Positions 52,112 through 60,989 of a DNA stretch of 64,000 nucleotides are shown here, in pieces. The translations under genes and the position numbers were made by a program. Numbering within the stretch: the stretch's first letter is position 1; the number at the start of each line of letters is the position of its first letter. The notes under the pieces are model-generated. The model was not told the DNA's origin. It worked only from the letters and a program-made list of their open reading frames with translations, and did no database searches. Source of the DNA: Xanthomonas sp. AM6 (GTDB lineage: Bacteria; Pseudomonadota; Gammaproteobacteria; Xanthomonadales; Xanthomonadaceae); the NCBI RefSeq assembly GCF_025665335.1, contig NZ_CP106869.1, positions 3,808,501-3,872,500 on the forward strand, given 5' to 3'.

Positions 52112-54334
52112 CTACCAGTCCAGCGCCAGGCTGACCGAGACGTTGCGCCCGGCGCCGGTATAGCGGTCGAGCACCGCGCTGCTGGCCAGGGTCGCGCTGG
52201 GCAGGGTGTTCCAGTCGATGTAGCGGCGGTCGGCCAGGTTGAACACGCCGACGTTGAGCCTGGCGCCGGGAGTGAAGTTCCAGTGCGCGAGCAGGTCCAG
52301 CGTCGCGTAGCCGGGCGGCGTGTAGTAGGTCGCCGACGCCGGGCGCTTCTTCTTCGCCACGACGGTGCCGACCAGTTGCGCGCCCCAGGTCTCGCGGTCG
52401 TAGGCCAGGCCGAGCACGCCGCGCAGCGGGTCGATCGTGTTCAGCGGTGCGTCGTCGGTCTTGTTGTCGCCGCGCGCATAGGCGGCGCTGGAATGCAGCG
52501 ACCAGCCTGCCCAGCGCTCGGAGAGCGCGCCGAAGTCGACGCCGGCCTTGGCCTCCACGCCCTTGATCACCACATGATCGACGTTGCGCGACTGGTACAG
52601 CATCAGGCCGTCGGCGTTGAAGCCGACGAAGCTGTAGGACTCGATGAAGTCGCGGTAGTCGTTGTAGTAGCCGCTCAGGCCGAAATAGCCGGCCGCGGCG
52701 GTGTAGCGCAGGCCGAGTTCGGCGCCCTTGCTGGTTTCCGGCTTCAGGTCCGGATTGGCGATCGCGGTGTAGCCGACCACCAGGTTGGTGAACCCGATGT
52801 TGACGTCGTTGTACGGCGGCGCGCGGAAACCGTGCGCGTAGTTGGCGTACAGCGACCAGGCGTCGTCGATGCGCCAGATCGCGCCGAGCTTGGGCGAGAC
52901 GTTGCTGTCGGTGACCTTCTTCGCCGCCACGCCGGGATTGTCGGCGGCGAAGATCGCGTCCACCTGCGGCGACAGCCGGTAGTAGTCCACGCGCAGGCCC
53001 GGGATCAGGCTGAAGCGGCCATCGGCCAGGCGCATCTCGTCCTGCAGGTAGGCGCCGGCCTTGGTGGTCTCGGTGACCGGGAAGTCGCGCACCGGGAACG
53101 TCTCCAGGCCCACCGTCTTGCTGATCGCGCCGGTGCCCAGGTTCTGCGTGTAGCCGTCGCGCTTTTCGTGGGTGTCGCTCCACGACAGGTCGATGCCGTA
53201 GCTGAAATCGTGGACCACGCGGCCCTGGTCCACCTGCTTGTGCAGGTTGGCCTGCAGCCCGTACAGGCGCTGGTCGAAGTTGTGTTCGGTATGGCGCAGG
53301 GTGTTGTTGCTGCGGCGCTCGTCGGTGCGCTGCAGGCTTTCGCTGTCCTGCCGGTACAGCTGCCACTGCAGGTCGTCGGCGAACGCGGCGTCGAGCTGGT
53401 CCACTTCGTGCGCCAGCGACACGCGGGCGCGGGTCTGATGGTCGCGGCCGCGCTGCGACAGGATGCTGGCGGTGACGTTGCTCAGCGCATCGATGCGGGA
53501 ATAGTCCTCGTTGCCGTCCACGGTCAGCTTGAAGCGCTGGTTCGCGCTCGGCGCGTAGACCAGCTTGCTGAGCAGGCTGCGGCCGTCGCTGCTGAGCGGG
53601 TTGGGCGCGGTGCGCGCCGCGCCGGTGCTGCGGTTGTCGCCCTGGGTCTCGCTTTCCTGGCCCTGGCGGTGGCTGACCGCGGCCATGCCGCTCCAGCGCT
53701 CGCCGCCGAAGGCGACCAGCGCGCCGCCGAACAGGCCGTCCCATTCGCTCTCGTAGCCGAACTTCAGCCCCACGTAGCTGTGCTTGCCCGGCGCCAGGTA
53801 GTCGGCCGGATCCTTGGTCACGTAGGCGACCACGCCGCCGAGCGCGTCCGAGCCGTACAGCGAGCTGGCCGGGCCGCGCACGATCTCGACCCGCTTGAGC
53901 GTTTCCATGTCGACGAAGTTGCGGTTGGCGTTGAGATAGCTGCCGAAGCTGAAGCTGTCCGCGACCGGGATGCCATCGGTCTGGATCAGCACGCGGTTGC
54001 CGTCCAGGCCGCGGATGCGGATGCCGCCGATGCCGCTGAAGCGGCCGCTGTTGCCGGTGACCGAGACGCCGGGCGTATAGCGCAGCAGGTCCTTCAGGTC
54101 GTGCACCAGCTCCTGGTCCATCTGCTCGCGGTCGATCACCTCGACGCTGCTGGGCACGTCCACGATCGCGCGCTGGGTGCGGGTGGCGGTGACCTGCAGG
54201 CGGTCGAAATCGCGCGGGGTGGCGGCATCGGCAGGCGCGGCAGCGTCTGCGGGGGCGGGAGCGGCATGCGCGCAGGCGGCCAGGGCCAGCCACAGCGCGC
54301 CGGTGAGCGGAGCGGTACGGATCATGGAAGTCAT
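52112..54334 (-). CDS. TonB-dependent haemoglobin/haem outer-membrane receptor
   Basis: A 740-residue receptor with signal peptide (to about 28), TonB box region DRLQVTATRTQRAIV, plug domain (VPSSVEVIDREQMDQELVHD, RGLDGNRVLIQTDGIPV, KRVEIVRGPASSLYGSDALG) and a 22-strand barrel ending in NVSVSLALDW with terminal Trp. FRAPPYNDVNIG and NPDLKPETSKGAELGLRY are the FRAP/NPDL hallmark of haem receptors. No His lies between FRAP and NPDL here, unlike HemR. Start ATG 54334, or 54325 three codons on. It sits downstream of hemP and a Fur-type promoter. Confidence 0.92.
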   Translation of the reverse strand: MTSMIRTAPLTGALWLALAACAHAAPAPADAAAPADAATPRDFDRLQVTATRTQRAIVDVPSSVEVIDREQMDQELVHDLKDLLRYTPGVSVTGNSGRFSGIGGIRIRGLDGNRVLIQTDGIPVADSFSFGSYLNANRNFVDMETLKRVEIVRGPASSLYGSDALGGVVAYVTKDPADYLAPGKHSYVGLKFGYESEWDGLFGGALVAFGGERWSGMAAVSHRQGQESETQGDNRSTGAARTAPNPLSSDGRSLLSKLVYAPSANQRFKLTVDGNEDYSRIDALSNVTASILSQRGRDHQTRARVSLAHEVDQLDAAFADDLQWQLYRQDSESLQRTDERRSNNTLRHTEHNFDQRLYGLQANLHKQVDQGRVVHDFSYGIDLSWSDTHEKRDGYTQNLGTGAISKTVGLETFPVRDFPVTETTKAGAYLQDEMRLADGRFSLIPGLRVDYYRLSPQVDAIFAADNPGVAAKKVTDSNVSPKLGAIWRIDDAWSLYANYAHGFRAPPYNDVNIGFTNLVVGYTAIANPDLKPETSKGAELGLRYTAAAGYFGLSGYYNDYRDFIESYSFVGFNADGLMLYQSRNVDHVVIKGVEAKAGVDFGALSERWAGWSLHSSAAYARGDNKTDDAPLNTIDPLRGVLGLAYDRETWGAQLVGTVVAKKKRPASATYYTPPGYATLDLLAHWNFTPGARLNVGVFNLADRRYIDWNTLPSATLASSAVLDRYTGAGRNVSVSLALDW

Positions 54335-54472
54335 CGGTGGGTCGCGAAAGACCCGGCCACGCCGGCACACAGGCCGGCGCAAGGGCCGGGGGAGAGAAAC
54401 GGTCGCGACTGCGGGCGGCCGCGGCGGACGCAGCGGTCCGGCCAGGTGGCGGCAGTGTCGAACGGGTGGCCT

Positions 54473-54491
54473 GGCCGCGCGTTGCGCGGCC
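54473..54491 (-). other. Hairpin between hemP and the haem receptor gene
   Basis: GGCCGCGC (54473-54480) and GCGCGGCC (54484-54491) form an 8-bp stem with a 3-nt loop, starting 7 bases after the hemP stop on the minus strand. It could attenuate or protect the message in the 164-bp gap before the receptor gene. Confidence 0.5.
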
Positions 54492-54498
54492 GGGCGGG

Positions 54499-54699
54499 TC
54501 ACTTGGTCAGGATCAGCTTGTCGTTGCTGGTATGGCGCAGGCGATAGACGCGGTCGCCATGCTGGATCAGCACCTCGCGGCGCCCTTTCAGCAGCGCCTC
54601 GCTGCTGATCGTCTCTTCGGCCGGCACTGCGCGCGGCAGCGCGCGCTCGCGCAGGCTCAGGGTCTCGGGATGACGCAGCAGGACGGGTTGAGCGGTCAT
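54499..54699 (-). CDS. hemP: Hemin uptake protein HemP
   Basis: A 66-residue protein of the HemP/HmuP family. The conserved C-terminal block reads ISSEALLKGRREVLIQHGDR and VYRLRHTSNDKLILTK. In other proteobacteria HemP/HmuP is a small regulator that, with Fur, activates the haem receptor gene. The ATG at 54699 (MTAQPVLLRHPE) is chosen; an in-frame ATG at 54747 lies within the Fur-box region and is not credible. It is the first gene of the haem operon. Confidence 0.92.
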   Translation of the reverse strand: MTAQPVLLRHPETLSLRERALPRAVPAEETISSEALLKGRREVLIQHGDRVYRLRHTSNDKLILTK

Positions 54700-54730
54700 G
54701 GTCGGGCTCCGTACACAGGGGTCGATACGG

Positions 54731-54758
54731 ATGATAATGATTCTCAATAATTAAGCAA
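54731..54758 (-). promoter_or_regulatory. Fur-box promoter of the haem-uptake operon
   Basis: On the minus strand, TTGCTT (54758-54753) and TATCAT (54736-54731) are spaced by 16 bp and form a plausible sigma-70 promoter. Between and overlapping them is GATAATGATTCTCAATAAT (plus strand 54733-54751), matching 14 of 19 positions of the GATAATGATAATCATTATC Fur consensus. Iron-loaded Fur bound there would block the promoter, so hemP, the receptor and the two accessory genes should be iron-repressed. Confidence 0.8.
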
Positions 54759-54878
54759 GAGCCGTTCTCGTTTGCGTCGATTCAAGCTACGGATCGAAAT
54801 TCGGTCATCGAAAGTCAAAACGAATCGCCTGCCCCGCTCGGCGCCTTCCCACTCGACCGCCGCCGACGGCGCGCCCGC

Positions 54879-55850
54879 TCAGGCCACCGCCGCCTCGACC
54901 TGCGCCCACCACGCCGGGTCTTCGCGCTCGGCCAGCGGCAGCGCGTCGAAGTTCTCCAGCAGCTGCGCCACGCGGCTGGCACCGAGGATCACCGTGGACA
55001 CGTGCGGATTGCGCAGGCACCAGGCGATCGCCAGCGCCGCCGGCGCCACGCCCTCGGCGGCCGCCAGCGCGGTGAACGCGCGCGCGCGCTCGACGCGGCG
55101 CTGCGCCGGCGGCCCGATCACCTCCTCGTGCAGCCAGGCGTTGCCGGCCTGGCCCAGCCGCGAGGCCGGATCGATGCCGTCGTTGTACTTGCCGGTCAGC
55201 AGGCCCGAGGCCAGCGGCGACCAGATCGTGGTGCCCAGGCCGAGTTCGGCGTACAGCGGCGCGTACTCGCGCTCCACGCGCTGGCGATGCAGCAGGTTGT
55301 ACTGCGGCTGCTCCATCGACGGCCCCTGCAGGCCCAGCGCCTGCGCCAGCTGCGCGGCCTCGCGGATGCGTTCGGCCGGCCATTCGGAGGTCCCCCAGTA
55401 CAGCACCTTGCCCTGCCGGATCAGCGCGTCCATCGCGCGCACGGTTTCCTCCACCGGCGTGTCGGCGTCGGGGCGGTGGCAGTAGTACAGGTCCAGATAG
55501 TCCACCCGCAGCCGCTTGAGCGCGGCGTGGCAGGCGTCGGTGACGTGCTTGCGCGACAGCCCGCGCTGGGTCGGGCGCGGCGCGTCGACCGCGCCGAAGT
55601 AGACCTTGCTGGACACGCAATAGCCATCGCGCGGCAACCGCAGGTCGGCGATCACGTCGCCCATCACCTGTTCGGCGCGGCCGCGCGCGTAGACCTCGGC
55701 GTTGTCGAAGAAGTTGACGCCGTGGTCCCAGGCGGCGGCGATCAGGTTGCGCGCTTCGTCGCGGCCGATCTGTCCGCCGAAGTTGATCCAGGCGCCGAAC
55801 GACAGCGCCGACAGCTGCAACCCGGTGGCGCCGAGGCAACGGTAGTGCAT
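54879..55850 (-). CDS. Aldo/keto reductase (AKR, potassium-channel beta-subunit-like)
   Basis: A 323-residue NADPH-dependent reductase with TIM-barrel. It starts YRCLGATGLQLSALSFGAWI. The tetrad is Asp in FFDNAEVYARG, Tyr in the same segment, Lys in YCVSSKVYFG and His in YYCHRPDADTP. The coenzyme-binding end is STVILGASRVAQLLENFDAL. PLASGLLTGKYNDGIDPASR is typical of the Kv-beta/YghZ (AKR6/14) group. The ATG at 55850 is preceded by AGGAG. The physiological aldehyde is unknown. It is divergent from the nucleoside permease gene. Confidence 0.92.
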   Translation of the reverse strand: MHYRCLGATGLQLSALSFGAWINFGGQIGRDEARNLIAAAWDHGVNFFDNAEVYARGRAEQVMGDVIADLRLPRDGYCVSSKVYFGAVDAPRPTQRGLSRKHVTDACHAALKRLRVDYLDLYYCHRPDADTPVEETVRAMDALIRQGKVLYWGTSEWPAERIREAAQLAQALGLQGPSMEQPQYNLLHRQRVEREYAPLYAELGLGTTIWSPLASGLLTGKYNDGIDPASRLGQAGNAWLHEEVIGPPAQRRVERARAFTALAAAEGVAPAALAIAWCLRNPHVSTVILGASRVAQLLENFDALPLAEREDPAWWAQVEAAVA

Positions 55851-56045
55851 GGCTACTCCTCCTGTACGGGCCGGCACCATGGCCGGCGGGCGGCCGCACA
55901 GTGTAGCGGGGCCGGGGCGCGCGCCCAGCGTCGCGCGGCGCCTCGATCGGCCAGCGGTTTCCCGCGCTGAACGGGGTTTGCCTTGCCGCCCGTCACCCCC
56001 TGCACTAGGCTTCCTCTCTTTGGTCCGGCGATCCAGGGGAAGCAG

Positions 56046-57344
56046 ATGGTCGAGGGTTTGGGGAGGATCGGCTTCGGCCTGTTCGGGTTGGCGGTGTTGA
56101 TCGGGATCACCTGGCTGTTCTCGAACAACAAGCGCGCGGTCGATTGGAAGCTGGTCGCGACCGGCCTGATCCTGCAGATCGGCTTCGCCTCGCTGGTGCT
56201 GCTGGTGCCGGGCGGACGCGAGGTCTTCGACTGGCTGGGGCAGCTGTTCGTGAAGGTGCTGAGCTTCGTCAACGAAGGCTCCCGCTTCATCTTCGGCGGC
56301 CTGCTGGACACCAAGACCTACGGCTTCATCTTCGCCTTCCAGGTGCTGCCGACGATCATCTTCTTCTCCGCGCTGATGGGCGTGCTCTACCACCTGGGGG
56401 TGATGCAGGCGGTGGTGCGGGTGATGGCCTGGGCGATCACCAAGGTGATGCGCGTGTCCGGCGCGGAGACCACCAGCGTCTGCGCCAGCGTGTTCATCGG
56501 CCAGACCGAGGCGCCGCTGACGGTGCGCCCGTACATCCCGAAGATGACCGAGTCCGAGCTGCTGACGATGATGATCGGCGGCATGGCGCACATCGCCGGC
56601 GGCGTGCTGGCCGCGTACGTGGGCATGCTCGGCGGCACCGACCCGGTGGAGCAGGCGTTCTACGCCAAGCACCTGCTGGCGGCGAGCATCATGGCCGCGC
56701 CGGCGACGCTGGTGGTGGCCAAGCTGCTGATCCCGGAGACCGGCACGCCGCTGACCCGCGGCACGGTCAAGATGGAAGTGGAGAAGACCACCAGCAACGT
56801 CATCGACGCCGCCGCCGCCGGCGCCGGCGACGGCCTGCGCCTGGCGCTGAACATCGGCGCGATGCTGCTGGCCTTCATCGCCCTGATCGCGCTGGTCAAC
56901 GCGCCGCTGACCTGGCTGGGCGACGCCACCGGCCTGGCCGCGGCGATCGGCCGCCCGACCAACCTGTCGACCATCTTCGGCTACCTGCTGGCGCCGATCG
57001 CCTGGGTGATCGGCACGCCGTGGGCGGACGCGACCACGGTCGGTTCGCTGATCGGGCAGAAGGTCGTCATCAACGAATTCGTCGCCTACAGCGAGCTGGC
57101 GCAGATCGTCAAAGGCCAGGTCCCGGGCATGAGCCTGAGCGCCGAGGGCCGGCTGATCGCCACCTACGCGCTGTGCGGCTTCGCCAACTTCAGCTCGATC
57201 GCGATCCAGATCGGCGGCATCGGCGGCCTGGCCCCGGAGCGCCGCCACGACCTGGCGCGGTTCGGCCTGCGCGCGGTGCTGGGCGGCTCGATCGCCACCT
57301 TCATGACCGCCACCATCGCCGGCGTGCTGTCGCACTTCGGCTGA
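56046..57344 (+). CDS. Concentrative nucleoside transporter (NupC/CNT family)
   Basis: A 432-residue inner-membrane H+/Na+-nucleoside symporter with about ten helices. Family motifs: GFIFAFQVLPTIIFFSALMG, ETTSVCASVFIGQTEAPLTV (the nucleoside-binding GQTEAP), ASVMA-type KHLLAASIMAAPATLVVAKL, GQKVVINEFVAYSEL and LCGFANFSSIAIQIGGIGGL. The ATG at 56046 follows GGGGAAGC; the earlier in-frame ATG at 55983 is less likely. The ribokinase-type gene 40 bp downstream suggests import followed by phosphorylation of a nucleoside or its ribose. Confidence 0.95.
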   Translation: MVEGLGRIGFGLFGLAVLIGITWLFSNNKRAVDWKLVATGLILQIGFASLVLLVPGGREVFDWLGQLFVKVLSFVNEGSRFIFGGLLDTKTYGFIFAFQVLPTIIFFSALMGVLYHLGVMQAVVRVMAWAITKVMRVSGAETTSVCASVFIGQTEAPLTVRPYIPKMTESELLTMMIGGMAHIAGGVLAAYVGMLGGTDPVEQAFYAKHLLAASIMAAPATLVVAKLLIPETGTPLTRGTVKMEVEKTTSNVIDAAAAGAGDGLRLALNIGAMLLAFIALIALVNAPLTWLGDATGLAAAIGRPTNLSTIFGYLLAPIAWVIGTPWADATTVGSLIGQKVVINEFVAYSELAQIVKGQVPGMSLSAEGRLIATYALCGFANFSSIAIQIGGIGGLAPERRHDLARFGLRAVLGGSIATFMTATIAGVLSHFG

Positions 57345-57384
57345 TGCCGTTCCCCTTCCCCCAGTACCCGTTGAGAAGCAGCAC

Positions 57385-58344
57385 ATGCCTATGAGTTCGG
57401 TCATCGTCGTCGGTTCGTTCAATGTCGACCACGTCTGGCGCTGCGACACCCTGCCCGCCCCCGGCGCCACCATCGCCGGCCGCTACAGCACCGGCCCCGG
57501 CGGCAAGGGCTTCAACCAGGCGGTGGCGGCAGCGCGCGCCGGCGCCCGCACCACCTTCGTCTGCGCGCTCGGCGACGACGCCGGCGGGGCGATGGCGCGC
57601 GCGCTGGCCGCGCAGGACGGCATCGACCTGGCCGCCGAGGCCAGCACCGAGCCGACCGGCACCGGCGGCATCTACGTCGACGGCCACGGCCGCAACACCA
57701 TCGTCATCGGCGCTGGCGCCAACGCCGCGCTGAGCCTGGACTTCGTGCAGGCGCAGCGCGCGCTGCTGGGCTCGGCGCGGGTGCTGCTGGCGCAGCTGGA
57801 GTCGCCGATCGAGACCATCGAGGGCACCCTGGCGCTGGCGCGCGAGACCGGCCTGACCACGGTGCTCAACGCGGCGCCGGCCAATGCGCAGACCAGCATC
57901 GGCCTGCTCAAGCTGGCCGACGTGCTGACCCCGAACGAGACCGAGTTCGTCGCGCTGCTGGCGCGCCACGTCGGCGAGCGCGTGGATGCCGACGACGTCG
58001 CCGCCGTCGATGGCGGCAGCCTGCACGCGCTGTGCCGCAAGCTGCTGCCGGGCGGCACCGTGGTGGTGACGCTGGGTGCGGTGGGCGCGTTCATCTCGCA
58101 CCCCGACGAGCGCATGCGCGGCGATACCCAGCCGTACTACCGCATCGGCGCCGAGGCCGCGCAGACCGTGGACACCACCGGCGCCGGCGACGCCTTCAAC
58201 GGCGCACTGGCGGCCTCGCTGGCGCAATCGCCCAACGCCGCCTTCGCCACCCACGTGCGCTTCGCCAACCACTACGCGGCGCGTTCGACCGAGGCCGAGG
58301 GCGCCGCGGCGTCGATGCCCGCGCTGGTGCCCGAGCTGGGCTGA
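57385..58344 (+). CDS. PfkB-family sugar/nucleoside kinase (ribokinase-like)
   Basis: A 319-residue kinase. The N-terminal signature is VGSFNVDHVWRCDTLPAPGA and GPGGKGFNQAVAAARAGA. The C-terminal ATP/catalytic motif is DTTGAGDAFNGALAASLAQS, whose DTTGAGD Asp is the base. A TPNETEF segment in the middle matches ribokinase. Ribokinase or inosine/adenosine kinase are both plausible. Co-transcription with the nucleoside permease favours a nucleoside or the ribose released from it. Alternative starts are the two closely spaced ATGs at 57385 and 57391. Confidence 0.9.
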   Translation: MPMSSVIVVGSFNVDHVWRCDTLPAPGATIAGRYSTGPGGKGFNQAVAAARAGARTTFVCALGDDAGGAMARALAAQDGIDLAAEASTEPTGTGGIYVDGHGRNTIVIGAGANAALSLDFVQAQRALLGSARVLLAQLESPIETIEGTLALARETGLTTVLNAAPANAQTSIGLLKLADVLTPNETEFVALLARHVGERVDADDVAAVDGGSLHALCRKLLPGGTVVVTLGAVGAFISHPDERMRGDTQPYYRIGAEAAQTVDTTGAGDAFNGALAASLAQSPNAAFATHVRFANHYAARSTEAEGAAASMPALVPELG

Positions 58345-58379
58345 GCGCGCGCCGGCCGCCGCCCAGCCGTCCCGCTACA

Positions 58380-58402
58380 GCGCCCGTCGCCGCGACGGGC
58401 GC
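58380..58402 (+). other. 10-bp-stem hairpin after the nupC-pfkB unit
   Basis: GCGCCCGTCG (58380-58389) and CGACGGGCGC (58393-58402) pair perfectly around a 3-nt loop, 36 bases after the kinase stop and 21 bases before the next ATG. Without a T run it is either a weak terminator or an mRNA structure in the leader of the DUF4893 gene. Confidence 0.5.
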
Positions 58403-58423
58403 GCATCCGACAAGGAGTTCCCG

Positions 58424-59029
58424 ATGCCACGTTCTTCCGTCATGTCGTTCGTCGCGCTGTGCCTGTTGCTGGCGCCGCTGTCCGCGCTCGCCGCGCCGCG
58501 CTGCGACTGGAACAGCATCGCCGCCGATGCCGACCGCGCCACGGCCACCGTGTCCGTGCGCACCCTGCAGCAGGCGATCGCGCCGAGCTACGAGGACGCC
58601 GACATGGAGGCCGGCGCGGCGCTGGCCCGCACCCTGCTGCAACGCGCGCAGGCGCCGCAGGCGCCGGGCACGCTGGACGGCCGCTGGAAGGTGCGTTCGA
58701 TCCAGGTCGACCGCCGCTTCGCCTACGCCTATCCCTACTTCAAGGCCGAGATCGGCGCCGATCCCTGCGGCTACCGCCTGCGCAAGACCAGCGGCTCGCA
58801 GCGCAGGAGCGGCACGCTGTATCCGCTGGCCGCCGGCAGCCGCGAATTCGCGTTCCTGGGCGCCAGCACCGTCAACGACGAGCCGGAAGGCCGGTACGCG
58901 CCCGGCAACGTCTCCGACGGCACCCACGGCAACAGCGTCGGCCGCCTGGTCGCGCTGGGACCGGACGAGCTGCTGCTGATCCTGGACGGCAACGCCGACG
59001 GCTTCGAGCTGTACCAGCTGATCCGCTGA
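58424..59029 (+). CDS. DUF4893 domain secreted protein
   Basis: A 201-residue exported protein with signal peptide (SFVALCLLLAPLSALA). The mature part reads like DUF4893: LDGRWKVRSIQVDRRFAYAY, PYFKAEIGADPCGYRLRKTS, GSQRRSGTLYPLAAGSREFA and VGRLVALGPDELLLILDGNA. One Cys pair (PRCDW, DPCGY) may form a disulfide. AAGGAG precedes the ATG by 5 bases. The function is unknown; the domain looks like a small beta-barrel. Confidence 0.75.
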   Translation: MPRSSVMSFVALCLLLAPLSALAAPRCDWNSIAADADRATATVSVRTLQQAIAPSYEDADMEAGAALARTLLQRAQAPQAPGTLDGRWKVRSIQVDRRFAYAYPYFKAEIGADPCGYRLRKTSGSQRRSGTLYPLAAGSREFAFLGASTVNDEPEGRYAPGNVSDGTHGNSVGRLVALGPDELLLILDGNADGFELYQLIR

Positions 59030-59098
59030 GCCGTTGCGCCGCTGGGCGGCGCCCGGCGCGCAGTTGGCAGCGGCCGCCGCGGCGGCGACAATGCCCGC

Positions 59099-60097
59099 AT
59101 GCGCATCGGCCCCTACACGATCGAACCGAAGGTGATCCTGGCGCCGATGGCCGGGGTCACCGACAAGCCGTTCCGGCTGCTGTGCAAGCGCCTGGGCGCC
59201 GGCCTGGCGGTGTCGGAGATGACCATTTCCGACCCGCGCTTCTGGCAGACCCGCAAATCGCTGCAACGCATGGACCACGCCGGCGAGCCGGACCCAGTCA
59301 GCGTGCAGATCGCCGGCACCGAGCCGCAGCAGCTGGCCGAGGCCGCGCGCTACAACGCCGACCACGGCGCGCAGCTGATCGACATCAACATGGGCTGCCC
59401 GGCGAAGAAGGTGTGCAACGCCTGGGCCGGCTCGGCGCTGATGCGCGACGAGGCGCTGGTGGCGCGCATCCTCACCGCGGTGGTGAACGCCTCGCCGGTG
59501 CCGGTGACGCTGAAGATCCGCACCGGCTGGGACTGCGACCACCGCAACGGCCCGGCCATCGCCCGCATCGCGCAGGACTGCGGCATCGCCGCGCTGGCCG
59601 TGCACGGCCGCACCCGCGACCAGCACTACAGCGGCCAGGCCGAGTACGCCACCATCGGCGAAATCAAGGCCGCGCTGCGCATCCCGGTGATCGCCAACGG
59701 CGACATCGACTCGCCGCACAAGGCCGCGCAGGTGCTGGCCGCGACCGGCGCCGATGCGGTGATGGTCGGCCGCGCCGCGCAGGGCCGGCCGTGGATCTTC
59801 GGCGAGATCGCGCACTACCTGGCCAGCGGCGAGTTGCTGCCGGCGCCGTCGCTGCCGTTCGTGCGCGACACCCTGCTCGGCCACCTGCAGGCGCTGCACG
59901 CGTTCTATGGCGAGGCGCAGGGGGTGCGCATCGCGCGCAAGCACCTGGGCTGGTACGCCAAGGACCGCCCCGAGAACGCGGCGTTCCGCGCCGTGGTCAA
60001 CCGCGCCGAGACCGCGCAGGCACAGCTGGCGCTGACCGCCGACTACTTCGACGCGCTGATCGCCGGCGTGGCGCCCGCTTTGCCCGCGGCGGCCTGA
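59099..60097 (+). CDS. dusB: tRNA-dihydrouridine synthase B
   Basis: A 332-residue FMN enzyme reducing uridine in the tRNA D-loop. It starts RIGPYTIEPKVILAPMAGVT with DKPFRLLCKRLGAGLAVSEM. The catalytic Cys is in DINMGCPAKKVCNAWAGSAL, and VHGRTRDQHYSGQAEYATI plus VMVGRAAQGRPWIFGEI are Dus signatures. The G-C-P-A-K-K form and the C-terminal helices fit DusB rather than DusA or DusC. Unlike in E. coli, fis is not directly downstream. It is followed by a methyltransferase gene after 22 bp. Confidence 0.93.
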   Translation: MRIGPYTIEPKVILAPMAGVTDKPFRLLCKRLGAGLAVSEMTISDPRFWQTRKSLQRMDHAGEPDPVSVQIAGTEPQQLAEAARYNADHGAQLIDINMGCPAKKVCNAWAGSALMRDEALVARILTAVVNASPVPVTLKIRTGWDCDHRNGPAIARIAQDCGIAALAVHGRTRDQHYSGQAEYATIGEIKAALRIPVIANGDIDSPHKAAQVLAATGADAVMVGRAAQGRPWIFGEIAHYLASGELLPAPSLPFVRDTLLGHLQALHAFYGEAQGVRIARKHLGWYAKDRPENAAFRAVVNRAETAQAQLALTADYFDALIAGVAPALPAAA

Positions 60098-60119
60098 GCG
60101 CCGCCGCCAGGAGCCCGCC

Positions 60120-60944
60120 ATGAGTACGCCCGAAGCCCCCACCTATCTGCATGGCTTTTCCGGCACCGAGCAGGCGCGGCTGCTGAAGCAGGCGCGCCTG
60201 CTCGAAGCCACGCTGTTCAACCAGATCGACTACACCGGCGCGCGGCGCCTGCTGGAAGTGGGCAGCGGCGTCGGCGCGCAGACCGAAGTCCTGCTGCGCC
60301 GCTTTCCCGACCTGCACGTGACCGGCGTGGACCTCAGCGAGGTGCAGCTGCAGGCCGCGCGCGACAATCTGCAGCGCATGCCGTGGTGCCGCGAACGCTA
60401 CACCCTGCAGCAGGCCGATGCCGGCGACCTGCCGTTCGAGCCGCGCAGCTTCGATGCGGCGTTCCTGTGCTGGGTGCTGGAACACGTGCCGTCGCCGGCG
60501 CGAGTGTTGAGCGAAGTGCGGCGCGTACTGGCGCCGGGCGCGCCGGTGTACGTGACCGAGGTGATGAACGCCTCGTTCCTGCTGCATCCGTATTCGCCCA
60601 ACGTGTGGCGCTACTGGATGGCGTTCAACGACTTCCAGTACGACCACGGCGGCGATCCGTTCGTCGGCGCCAAGCTGGGCAACCTGCTGCTGGCCGGCGG
60701 CTACCGCGACGTCAGCACCGAGATCAAGACGCTGCACCTGGACAACCGCGAACCGGCCCGGCGCAAGACCATGATCGCCTTCTGGGAAGAAGTGCTGCTG
60801 TCCGCCGCCGAGCGGCTGCTGCAGGCCGGCGCGGTCGGCGAGGACACCGTGGCCGGCATGCGCCGGGAGATGGCGCAGGTGCAGAGCGACCCGGACGCGG
60901 TGTTCTTCTATTCGTTCGTGCAGGCGCGCGCGACGGTCTACTGA
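60120..60944 (+). CDS. Class I SAM-dependent methyltransferase
   Basis: A 274-residue soluble methyltransferase. It has LLEVGSGVGAQTEVLLRRFP (SAM loop), VTGVDLSEVQLQAARDNLQR (acidic SAM ribose ligand), AFLCWVLEHVPSPARVLSEV (post-motif IV) and PGAPVYVTEVMNASFLLHPY. It is of the Methyltransf_11/UbiE-like type; the substrate is unknown. AGGAG lies 7 bases before the ATG. It follows dusB by 22 bp and may share its transcript without a clear link in function. Confidence 0.88.
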   Translation: MSTPEAPTYLHGFSGTEQARLLKQARLLEATLFNQIDYTGARRLLEVGSGVGAQTEVLLRRFPDLHVTGVDLSEVQLQAARDNLQRMPWCRERYTLQQADAGDLPFEPRSFDAAFLCWVLEHVPSPARVLSEVRRVLAPGAPVYVTEVMNASFLLHPYSPNVWRYWMAFNDFQYDHGGDPFVGAKLGNLLLAGGYRDVSTEIKTLHLDNREPARRKTMIAFWEEVLLSAAERLLQAGAVGEDTVAGMRREMAQVQSDPDAVFFYSFVQARATVY

Positions 60945-60989
60945 CCGCCGCCGCGGTGGACCCGCAGGACAGATGTCCGCCCGGCGCGC

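Noticed and set aside
51536-54547. 1003-residue plus-strand frame opposite the haem receptor
   Set aside because: Antisense of the receptor and its neighbour; low complexity, no motifs, despite great length.
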